Shown: positions 51,555 to 58,342 of the stretch, one piece after another | Layout: each line of letters begins with the position of its first letter | How positions within the stretch are numbered: position 1 is the stretch's first letter | Origin: Embleya sp040605455 | Lineage (GTDB): Bacteria; Actinomycetota; Actinomycetes; Streptomycetales; Streptomycetaceae | Assembly: GCF_040605455.1 (NCBI RefSeq) | Contig: NZ_JBEXCV010000006.1 | Span: 58,572-122,571, forward strand | Direction of reading: 5' to 3' | DNA length: 64,000 nucleotides | The notes under the pieces: generated by a model | The model's database searches: none | What the model saw: the letters and a program-made list of their open reading frames with translations, nothing else | What the model was told of the DNA's origin: nothing | Position numbers and translations under genes: made by a program

Positions 51555-52648
51555 GGGTGGGCCACCGCCCGTCGGGCCGAGACGACCGACCTGATCCGGT
51601 CGGTGGACAGCGCGAGGAGCAGGATCACGCCGAGATAGATGTTGAGGTTCTCCAGACCCGTGCCCAAGGTGGTCAGGCCCTGTCGGATCACCTGCACGAG
51701 CGACGTGCCGAGCAGGGTGCCCACGACCGACACGGCGCCGCCGGTGAGCAGGGTGCCGCCCAGGACCGGGCCCAGGAAGGAGGGGATCATGAACTCCGAG
51801 CCGATGCCCGCGGTGAACGAGCCGCTGGTGACCGCGAGCATGAAGCCCGCGAGACCCGCGAGCATCCCCGACAGGGCGTGGGCGCCGATCACTCGACGCG
51901 CGACGGGGATGCCGGAGAGCCGGGCCGCGGTGCTGTTCGAGCCGACCAGGAGCAGTTCGCGACCGGTCCGGGTGCGCGAGTACAGGTAGCCGACGAGCAG
52001 CATCGCCACGATTGTGAACAGCAGGATCTGCGGGATCGCGGGCGAGCCGCAGACATTGCCCAGGCACACGTCGGCCATCGAGTAGCCGCGTAGTTCGTCC
52101 ATGCCGGCGGGCTTGGCGGTGAAGGCGGCCACGGTGGTCAGTTGCGAGTACGTCAGCGACACCAGACCGAGCAGGGCGAAGTCCATCGCGAGCGTGACCA
52201 CGAACGAGTTGACGCCGGTGGAGCTGATGATCCAGCCGGTGAGCGCTCCGATGGCGGCACCGGCGAGGAGCCCGACCAACAGTCCGGCGTACAGCGGCAT
52301 GTGCCATTGCTGGTACGCGATTCCCATGAACATCGCGGAGAACGCGGCCATCCGGCCGACGGCCAGATTCATGTGGCCGATCGACATCGTGGCCAGTTGG
52401 GACAGTCCCACCACGGTGAAGACGGCGATGTCGCGCAGCAGGGGGAAGACGGTCAGCTGTTGGTCGTAGAAGGACGCGCGGGCGGAGCCGAAGAGCACCA
52501 CCAGGGCCGCGCCGACGATGACCAGACCCATGCGTTGGGCCGTGCCGACCGACCAGCGATCGGCCCATCGGGCCCGCGGCGCAAAATCGGGCGCCGTGCG
52601 CGGACGCCCGACGTCCGCGTCGTCGGGTGCGGGGGTGTGCCCGGTCAT
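51551..52648 (-). CDS. sugar ABC transporter permease 1 (CUT2)
   Basis: 365 residues from ATG at 52648. Hydrophilic N-terminus, then about nine membrane helices. Family blocks: VVGLSQLATMSIGHMNLAVGRMAAFSAMFMG and TGRELLLVGSNSTAARLSGIPVARRVIGAHALSGMLAGLAG. Overlaps both neighbours by four bases (ATGA/GTGA), so the four genes dehydratase, permease 1, permease 2 and ATPase form a tightly coupled operon in that order. Two different permeases suggest a heterodimer. Confidence 0.92.
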   Translation of the reverse strand: MTGHTPAPDDADVGRPRTAPDFAPRARWADRWSVGTAQRMGLVIVGAALVVLFGSARASFYDQQLTVFPLLRDIAVFTVVGLSQLATMSIGHMNLAVGRMAAFSAMFMGIAYQQWHMPLYAGLLVGLLAGAAIGALTGWIISSTGVNSFVVTLAMDFALLGLVSLTYSQLTTVAAFTAKPAGMDELRGYSMADVCLGNVCGSPAIPQILLFTIVAMLLVGYLYSRTRTGRELLLVGSNSTAARLSGIPVARRVIGAHALSGMLAGLAGFMLAVTSGSFTAGIGSEFMIPSFLGPVLGGTLLTGGAVSVVGTLLGTSLVQVIRQGLTTLGTGLENLNIYLGVILLLALSTDRIRSVVSARRAVAHP

Positions 52649-53733
52649 GTCGTCCTCCTGTCGTCGATCGCGTCGAGGTTCCACGCGATGCCCAGGCCCG
52701 CGGTATCGGGCGCGACGGCGTGCCCGTCGCGGACCCGCATCTCGTCGTGGGTGATCGCGCGCAGCTGTGGGATGTGTTCGACGTAGCGTCCGTTGGGTAC
52801 GGCGGCCGTCAGGCTGACGTGCAGTTCCATCAGGAAGTGCGGGCACACCTCGACGTTGAACGTCTCGGCGAGGTGGGCGACCTTGAGCCACGGGGTGATC
52901 CCGCCGACCCGGGCGACGTCGACCTGCACGATCGATGCCGCGCCGCGGGCGAGAAAGTCGCGGAACTGGCCCGGGGAGTACAGGGATTCGCCCACGGCGA
53001 TCGGAATCGACGTCGAGCGGGCGAGCGCGACGTGGCCCTCGACGTCGTCGGCCGGCAGCGGCTCCTCGAACCAGGCGATGCCCAGCCCCTCGAGCGCGGC
53101 GGCGCGGCGGCGGGCCTCGGCCGCGGTCATCGACTGGTTGGCGTCGACCATGATGTCGAGGCCGTCCCCGACGGCCGCCCGTACCGCGCCCAGGCGTTCG
53201 ACGTCCTGCTCGATCCTGGGTTTGCCCACCTTGAGCTTGACTCCCTGCCAGCCGGCGGCCTGTGAGGCCAGCGCCCCGGCGACGAGTTCGTCGGTGCTCA
53301 GGTGCAGCCAACCGCCCTCGGTGTCGTACAGCGGCACCTCGGGTCGAAAGCCGCCGGCCACCCGCCACAGCGGCTCGTCGGCCCGCAGGCAGCGCAGGTC
53401 CCACAGCGCGGTGTCCACCGCTGCCAGCGCGAGCGAGGTGATCGCGCCGACGGTGGTCGCCCGGGTCGCCGCGAACAGGTCGTGCCACACCCGTTCGATC
53501 TCTCGGGCGTCGCGGCCGGCGAGCAGGGGCAGGAGGTGATCGCGCAGCATCGCGAGTACGGACGTTCCGCCGGTGCCGATCGTGTACGAGTAGCCGGTCC
53601 CGGTGTTCCCGTCGTCGGTGGTCAACTCGACGAAAACGGTCTCCTGCTTCACGAATGCCTGTACCGCGTCGGTGCGTTTGGTTTCCACCTCCACGTCGAT
53701 CATGAAGGCGCTCGCCTTGATGATCCTGGTCAT
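52645..53733 (-). CDS. enolase-superfamily (mandelate racemase/sugar-acid dehydratase) enzyme
   Basis: 362 residues from ATG at 53733. Capping domain about 1-125, barrel about 140-340. Bases: KLK at 166-168 (Lys168 as the K of KxK). Metal ligands: Asp197 (VDANQ), Glu223 (WFEEPL), Glu249 (GESLYS). The His for the mandelate-racemase His/Asp dyad is in VEVCPHFLMELH. With a sugar transporter in the same operon and mutarotase and lactonase remnants across the promoter region, a 6-deoxy-aldonate (L-fuconate or L-rhamnonate) dehydratase is the best guess. It is shorter than typical L-fuconate dehydratases, so the substrate is open. Confidence 0.85.
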   Translation of the reverse strand: MTRIIKASAFMIDVEVETKRTDAVQAFVKQETVFVELTTDDGNTGTGYSYTIGTGGTSVLAMLRDHLLPLLAGRDAREIERVWHDLFAATRATTVGAITSLALAAVDTALWDLRCLRADEPLWRVAGGFRPEVPLYDTEGGWLHLSTDELVAGALASQAAGWQGVKLKVGKPRIEQDVERLGAVRAAVGDGLDIMVDANQSMTAAEARRRAAALEGLGIAWFEEPLPADDVEGHVALARSTSIPIAVGESLYSPGQFRDFLARGAASIVQVDVARVGGITPWLKVAHLAETFNVEVCPHFLMELHVSLTAAVPNGRYVEHIPQLRAITHDEMRVRDGHAVAPDTAGLGIAWNLDAIDDRRTT

Positions 53734-53786
53734 GCGTGTCTCCCGAGGTCGTGGATGCGGGTGTGCGTGCGGTGTGGCGGGACGGC

Positions 53787-54857
53787 TCAGGGGCAGGACA
53801 GAACCGAGGTCTTGAAGTCGTTCATCAGCTGGTCCGTCTTGGTCTGCCGCTCGGCGTCGTAGGTGCCGACGTTCTCCCGGGCGACCACGAAGGAGCCGGA
53901 GTCGATCACGGCGCCGGGAGTGCGCACGGTGCATTGCCCGCTCTGCAGTCGGCTCAGTGCCCACGATCCGACGTATGCCTGGCCGGCCGGGTTCTGCGCG
54001 ACGGTCGCGGACACCGAGCCGTCGGAGATGCCGGCCAGGATCTTCGGGTCGTCGTCGATGGCGACCACCTTGATCGACAGGTTGCCCTGCTTGATCGCGG
54101 CGGCCGCGGCCACGGCCGGGTTGTAGGCCGTGGCGACGAGCCCGTTGATCTGTGAGCCGTGTGCGGTCAGCAGGTCGGAAACCGCCTTCTGCGCGGTCTG
54201 CAGGTCGGTGTCGATGTCGGTCACCGTGGTCAGGAGGGTGACCTGGCCGTTGGTCTCGGCGACCGCCTTCTTGACCCCCGCGATCCGCCGCTGGGTGTTG
54301 GAGTCGACGTTGTTGCCCGTGAGGTGGACCAGGTTGCCGTGCCCACCCATGGCTTGGATGTCCGCCTGGGTGGCCTTGTACGCGGCCTGCTCCACGTCGG
54401 TGGACAGGCAGAAGTCGGCCTTGAGCGTGCCGCCGGCGGGACACGATCCCAGCGACGCGACCGCGAATCCCTTGGATTTGAGGTCGGCGAAGGTGCTGTT
54501 GATGTCGGTCGGTGACACGCCGAAGATGCCGAACGCGTTGTGGCCGCGCGCCGCGAGCGAGGTCAACAGGCTGTTCTGCTTCGCCTGGTTCCATTCGGCG
54601 GTCTCGTCGTAGGCCACGTCCCCGAGCCCGAAGTCGGCCTTGGCCTTGGCTCCGGTCGTCTTCCAGAGCTGGAAGTACGGGTGTGCGCCCCCGGGGACGA
54701 GGGCCACCTTGACGGCCGAGACCGGAATCTTGTGCGCCGCCTCCTTGTCGTTGGCGGCGCCAGTGCCGCCCTTGGTGCTGCACCCGGTCAGGGCCGCCGC
54801 CAACGACAGCGACACGGCGGCGCAGAACAGGGCGTTTCTGACGGGCGATCGCTTCAC
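53787..54857 (-). CDS. sugar ABC transporter substrate-binding lipoprotein
   Basis: 356 residues from ATG at 54857. Signal: MKRSPVRNALFCAAVSLSLAAALTGC, lipobox LTGC, Cys at 26. The mature part is a periplasmic-binding type I fold (VSAVKVALVPGGAHPYFQLWKTTGAKAKADFGLGDVAYDET, GFAVASLGSC, NLVHLTGNNVDSNTQRRIAGVKKAV, IKVVAIDDDPKILAGISDGSVSATVAQNPAGQAYVG). It binds a sugar outside and delivers it to the CUT2 permeases. Cys residues (GSCPAGG, DFCLS, QCTV, SCP) may make disulfides. First gene of the minus-strand unit, 53 bp before the dehydratase gene. Confidence 0.93.
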   Translation of the reverse strand: MKRSPVRNALFCAAVSLSLAAALTGCSTKGGTGAANDKEAAHKIPVSAVKVALVPGGAHPYFQLWKTTGAKAKADFGLGDVAYDETAEWNQAKQNSLLTSLAARGHNAFGIFGVSPTDINSTFADLKSKGFAVASLGSCPAGGTLKADFCLSTDVEQAAYKATQADIQAMGGHGNLVHLTGNNVDSNTQRRIAGVKKAVAETNGQVTLLTTVTDIDTDLQTAQKAVSDLLTAHGSQINGLVATAYNPAVAAAAAIKQGNLSIKVVAIDDDPKILAGISDGSVSATVAQNPAGQAYVGSWALSRLQSGQCTVRTPGAVIDSGSFVVARENVGTYDAERQTKTDQLMNDFKTSVLSCP

Positions 54858-55199
54858 AGGGCCAACCTCCGGAGCCAGATACTATATTTTCGAGAAGCAT
54901 GCTCGTGGATCTCGGCGAGGTCAAGGGTTCGAGTACGACGAATGTTTTCGGCCGCACGACACTGGAAGGCGAGCCGTGATCCCGGTCAAAATGCTGCCGT
55001 ATGGCGCAAATTCGCTGGTCACGATCGTGGGTCGAGCTTCGAATGACGTCGATCCGGCCCTCGGCAATATCGTGCATCCATAGCCACAGAGGACGTAGAT
55101 CGTATATTAATGACCCGCGACGGCCGCAGGTCAGCTGGGATCTGCGAAAGTCGTCACCGAAGCAGCGCGTCGGCGTGTCTGCGTCGAGGAGGAGAAGCG
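54858..55199. promoter_or_regulatory. divergent promoter region with two GATnnTATATT boxes
   Basis: GATACTATATT at 54878-54888 lies 20 bp before the binding-protein start; GATCGTATATT at 55098-55108 lies about 90 bp before the GntR start. The shared GATnnTATATT string, in the only AT-rich parts of this 342-bp region, is a candidate GntR binding site or promoter element on each side. Confidence 0.45.
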
Positions 55200-55877
55200 A
55201 TGACAGAGGCGCAGCCTCGGCAGATGCTCGCGGACACCGTGTGCGAGGCGATCGCACAACGGCTGGTGGATCACGAGATCGAGCCCGGAGCCAAGCTCAA
55301 TATCAACACGTTGGCTCAGGCCCTCGACGTGTCCCCCACCCCGGTGCGGGAGGCGTTGGCCCGCCTGGAGGCCGACGGCCTGGTGGTCAAGCGGGCCCTC
55401 GCCGGATACTCGGCCGCGCCGCTGATGAGTGGCAGGACGTTCGACGAACTGTTCGAGATGAGGCTGCTGTTGGAGCCGGCGGCGGCGGCCAGGGCCGCCG
55501 TCCGGGTCGGCGAGGAGGGCTTGCGGTCGCTCACCGACAGCCTGACCCGGATGCGTGCCGCGCACGGCGACAACAGCCGCGAGACCATGCGCCGATTCCT
55601 CCACCACGACGCGCTCTTCCACGACGTGATCGCGAGCTCCGGCGGCAACTCGCTGATGGCCGACACCCTGCGCCGCTTCCGGTCGCACACGCATCTGTAC
55701 CGGCTGTACTTCCCGGCCGGGGTCCCCGACGCGACCTGCCGGGAACACGAACGCGTGCTCGACGCCATCCGGGACGCGGATCCCGACGTCGCGGCGGCCG
55801 CGATGCGCACGCATCTGCATCGGGCGCAGGAGCGCCTGCTGCCCGGGCTCGTCGCGGCGGAAGACGGGCAGGCGTGA
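55200..55877 (+). CDS. GntR/FCD-family regulator of the sugar operon
   Basis: 225 residues from ATG at 55200 with GAGGAGGAG upstream. Winged helix: LADTVCEAIAQRLVDHEIEPGAKLNINTLAQALDVSPTPVREALARLEADGLVVKRALAGYSAAPL. FCD domain about 80-215: DELFEMRLLLEPAAAARAAVR, HHDALFHDVIASSGGNSLMADTLRRFRSHTHLYRLYF, EHERVLDAIRDADPDVAAAAMRTHLHRAQERLL. The Asp/His residues (FHD, EHE, HLHRA) fit the metal-dependent ligand site of this family, which usually senses sugar acids. Divergent from the transporter/dehydratase unit, so very likely its regulator. Confidence 0.92.
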   Translation: MTEAQPRQMLADTVCEAIAQRLVDHEIEPGAKLNINTLAQALDVSPTPVREALARLEADGLVVKRALAGYSAAPLMSGRTFDELFEMRLLLEPAAAARAAVRVGEEGLRSLTDSLTRMRAAHGDNSRETMRRFLHHDALFHDVIASSGGNSLMADTLRRFRSHTHLYRLYFPAGVPDATCREHERVLDAIRDADPDVAAAAMRTHLHRAQERLLPGLVAAEDGQA

Positions 55878-56020
55878 ATGGGGTGGGGGCAGGGTGGCGT
55901 GGAGCCACCGGGACGGTCGCGGACAACGACGACGCCGAGTGGCATCGGGTGTTGGACGTGAACGTCGTGGGGATCGTGCGGGTCTCGCGGGCGGCGTTGC
56001 CGCATCTGCGCGCCTCGAGC
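55878..56020 (+). pseudogene. short-chain dehydrogenase fragment
   Basis: Directly after the GntR stop one frame reads GATGTVADNDDAEWHRVLDVNVVGIVRVSRAALPHLRAS, the middle of an SDR (after the NNAG motif). Both the NAD-binding start and the YxxxK active site are missing, and the sequence is fused to lactonase sequence at about 56020. In the pathway this would have been the sugar or sugar-acid dehydrogenase. Confidence 0.6.
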
Positions 56021-56310
56021 TCTCCGGTCTCGTCACCGAAGCCGATTGGCGGACGTGGTCCCGGCACGACCTGCGCCCCTTCGCCGAGACAGCGCTTCAA
56101 GAACTCGGGCCGGACCGGCTCATGTTCGGCTCGGACTGGCCGGTCTGCCTGCTCGCGGCCTCCTACCGCGACGTGGTCGACACAGCCGTGACCCTCACCG
56201 GCTCGTTGAGCCCGACCGAACAGGCGACCGTCTTCGCCGGCACGGCGACACGGGTGTACGGACTCAACGGACTCAACGGACTCAACGGACTCAACGGAGG
56301 AGAACGATGA
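56021..56310 (+). pseudogene. amidohydrolase (aldonolactonase-type) C-terminal fragment
   Basis: The frame reads LELSGLVTEADWRTWSRHDLRPFAETALQELGPDRLMFGSDWPVCLLAASYRDVVDTAVTLTGSLSPTEQATVFAGTATRVYGLNG. It is the last third of COG3618-type hydrolases (L-fuconolactonase, L-rhamnonolactonase), including the metal-binding Asp of FGSDWPV. The N-terminal two-thirds are lost in the deletion that joined it to the SDR fragment. The end is drawn out by a 9-bp repeat, and its TGA overlaps the ATG of the next gene. Confidence 0.7.
56260..56295 (+). repeat. four perfect 9-bp tandem repeats
   Basis: GGACTCAAC repeated four times, encoding GLNGLNGLNGLNG at the end of the lactonase fragment. Repeat length keeps the frame and the downstream ATGA overlap. 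Confidence 0.9.
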
Positions 56311-56654
56311 ACGAAAGCACAGGCGACGGGGTCCGCCGGATCGCGTCGGTGATCCGCGTCAGGCCCGAGAAGCTGGAGGAGTACAGGCGCCTGCACGCCG
56401 ATCCCTGGCCCGGCGTGCTCGACCGACTCCGAGCGTGCAACATCGCCAACTACTCGATCTTTCTCCACGGAGACCTCTTGTTCAGCTACTTCGAGTACCG
56501 GGGCACCGACTTCGATGCGGACATGGCCCGCATGTCCCAGGACCCGGTCAACCAGGAGTGGTGGAGGCTGACCGACCCCTGCCAGGAGCGCCTCCCCGGA
56601 ACGCCCGAGGGGCGCCAGTGGACCGAGATCCCTTCGATCTTCTTCCTGGAATGA
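56307..56654 (+). CDS. L-rhamnose mutarotase-family protein
   Basis: 115 residues from ATG at 56307 (overlaps the fragment's TGA; GGAGGAGAACG upstream). Family blocks: ASVIRVRPEKLEEYRRLHADPWPGVLDRLRACNIANYSIFLHGDLLFSYFEYRGTDFDADMARMSQDPVNQEWWRLTDPCQERLP. Includes the conserved His of RLHA, and Tyr and Trp-Trp residues of the RhaM/DUF718 dimeric ferredoxin-like fold. It would interconvert alpha and beta anomers of L-fucose or L-rhamnose. It seems intact although genes on both sides are broken. Confidence 0.85.
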   Translation: MNESTGDGVRRIASVIRVRPEKLEEYRRLHADPWPGVLDRLRACNIANYSIFLHGDLLFSYFEYRGTDFDADMARMSQDPVNQEWWRLTDPCQERLPGTPEGRQWTEIPSIFFLE

Positions 56655-56721
56655 GCCGCACCGTGCAGCGGAAACCCGACCGCCCCGGGGACGGATGCCC
56701 CACTACGAAGGGGAGTGCAAG

Positions 56722-56969
56722 ATGAAGGTACTGCGCATCGGCGCCCCGGGTAGCGACGTCCGGCGATCCTGACCGACGGCGGACGGCTGCTGGATCCGTC
56801 CACCATCACAACGGACATCGATAGGCAACCGGGCCCGCTGATGTCGCCGCAAAACCACTGCCTGTCGGCGTCTTACCGGACGCCGCAGGTCACCCCGGCC
56901 GTCCGCGCCGACGGCGGCGGCGCGGTGCGCAAGTCGCTCCGGATCCAGGTCGGTCACCTCGTCCCGTGA
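56722..56969 (+). pseudogene. fumarylacetoacetate-hydrolase-family gene, broken
   Basis: ATG at 56722 gives MKVLRIGAPGSDV, the start of FAH-type 2,4-diketo-3-deoxy-acid hydrolases. The match then shifts frame to AILTDGGRLLDPSTITTDIDR and fades. The metal-binding E-x-E and DxxE motifs and about 220 residues are missing before the stop at 56969. It fits as the last enzyme of the deoxysugar route. Confidence 0.6.
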
Positions 56970-56978
56970 ACAGGGCTT

Positions 56979-57581
56979 TCACGGCTGCTGGTTGCTCTGG
57001 GATCGCAACCCGTTCAGCAGCCGGTCCAACGCTTGCTCCGTTTGCCCCAGCGCTTGCGGGTTCGCCGACCGGGCCAGCCACAGGGCGGCCTCGTTCATCG
57101 CCCCTGACAGCAACCGCGCCAGCGGCTCCACCGGTTGGTCGGCGATGGCTCCGGCCTTCACCAGCGCGTCGAGCGCCTCGGACAAATGCCGGGCGGAGGA
57201 GTCCTCGTCCATGGCCCGCCATTCATCCCACCCGAGTACGGCCGGCGCGTCGACCAGCACGATCCGGCGTACCGTCGGATCGCACCCGGCGGCGAGGAAG
57301 GTCCGGCAGCCGGCCCGGAGTTGCTCCCACGGGTCGTCGTACGGCTCGGCGGCGTCCGCGACCCGTTCTCCGAGTTCTCGCTGCACCTCCGCGACCACCG
57401 CCCGGAAGAGTCCGACCTTGCTCTCGAAATGATGATATGCGGCCCCCTTGGTGACCCCGACCGCCTGCGCCACGTCGGTGAGAACCACGTCGTGATACCC
57501 GTCGGCGGCGAACCTCCGGCGCCCCTCGGCCAGCAATGCCCGTCGTGTCGCCGCCCGCTGCTCGACCCTGGTGACAGTCAT
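56979..57581 (-). CDS. TetR-family repressor
   Basis: 200 residues from ATG at 57581. HTH: RRALLAEGRRRFAADGYHDVVLTDVAQAVGVTKGAAYHHFESKVGLFRAVVAEVQREL. The C-terminal bundle includes CRTFLAAGCDPTVRRIVLVDAPAVLGWDEWRAMDEDSSARHLSEALDALVKAGAI and EAALWLARS, similar to the TetR_C_33/TetR_C_49-type ligand domains. Divergent from the glyoxalase-family gene at 57683, with two strong palindromes in the 100 bp between. Confidence 0.92.
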   Translation of the reverse strand: MTVTRVEQRAATRRALLAEGRRRFAADGYHDVVLTDVAQAVGVTKGAAYHHFESKVGLFRAVVAEVQRELGERVADAAEPYDDPWEQLRAGCRTFLAAGCDPTVRRIVLVDAPAVLGWDEWRAMDEDSSARHLSEALDALVKAGAIADQPVEPLARLLSGAMNEAALWLARSANPQALGQTEQALDRLLNGLRSQSNQQP

Positions 57582-57602
57582 TCTCGATTCAGCCTTCCTT
57601 TC

Positions 57603-57650
57603 GCATACCCGGGGTATGCTACCGTCCGTTTCACATACTCAAGGTATGTG
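57603..57650. promoter_or_regulatory. two TetR operators
   Basis: GCATACCCGGGGTATGC at 57603-57619 (7-bp arms) and CACATACTCAAGGTATGTG at 57632-57650 (7-bp arms). They share CATAC...GTATG. Centres are about 30 bp, or three turns, apart, so two dimers could bind the same face between the divergent starts 57581 and 57683. Confidence 0.8.
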
Positions 57651-57682
57651 AACTTCGGTGCGCAGGCAGATGGAGACATGTC

Positions 57683-58141
57683 ATGAAGGTCAAGCTCGGC
57701 AGCTTCTACCCGGTGCTCGCCACGCGCGATGTCGCCGCATCACGCCACTTCTATGCCCGTCACTTCGGGTTCGAGGTGTCGTTCGAGGCCGACTGGTACG
57801 TGAGCCTGCATCGCCCGGATGCCCCGCACTACGAACTCGCCTTGCTCGACCACGCCCATCCGACCATTCCCGAGGGGTACCGCACCCCCCTCAGGGGCGG
57901 CCTTCTGCTCAACTTCGAGGTGGACGACGTCGATGCCGAACACCACAGGCTGGTCGCACTAGCGGGTCTGCCCGAACTCCTCTCCCTGCGCACGGAGGAA
58001 TTCGGGCAACGCCACTTCATCGTCGCGGCGCCGGACGGCGTCATGATCGACGTCATCACCATTGTCCCGGCCACCGAGGAGTACGCCGAGCAATACACCC
58101 CGGGCCATACCCCGCGAGCCCAGGGCGTGCCACTTCGATGA
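57683..58141 (+). CDS. VOC/glyoxalase-superfamily protein
   Basis: 152 residues from ATG at 57683. Two beta-alpha-beta-beta-beta modules: FYPVLATRDVAASRHFYARHFGFEVSFEADWYVSLHR...YELALLDH and LLLNFEVDDVDAEHHRLVALAGLPELLSLRTEEFGQRHFIVAAPDGVMIDVI. Candidate metal ligands are a His in HYELALL, and the Gln/His and Asp near GQRHFIVAAPDG. Such proteins bind or modify small hydrophobic molecules or act in bleomycin-type binding. Under TetR control, it may protect against the repressor's ligand. Confidence 0.88.
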   Translation: MKVKLGSFYPVLATRDVAASRHFYARHFGFEVSFEADWYVSLHRPDAPHYELALLDHAHPTIPEGYRTPLRGGLLLNFEVDDVDAEHHRLVALAGLPELLSLRTEEFGQRHFIVAAPDGVMIDVITIVPATEEYAEQYTPGHTPRAQGVPLR

Positions 58142-58147
58142 CCACGC

Positions 58148-58255
58148 CCATGCGTTGGCGGCCGCGGCGAGGAAGGTCGCCTCAGGGCGGACCGCGAGCT
58201 CGTCGTACCGCGCGTGGACACAGTGCGGTGTCTCTTGAGGCGGTTGCTGGTGCGG
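58148..58255 (-). mobile_element. transposase C-terminal remnant
   Basis: A minus frame reads HCVHARYDELAVRPEATFLAAAANAWA, like the end of IS5-group transposases (RxRYDKLAVRYEATVxIAAINEWL). No inverted repeats, no catalytic residues and no start are present. Evidence of past insertion activity only. Confidence 0.45.
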
Positions 58256-58342
58256 ACATCCAGCTCGGACTTCGAGAAGGTCACCCCCCGTCACGCGAGT
58301 TCGACAGTGTTCGGCGCGGTGGTGGCACTGCCCTCACGGACC

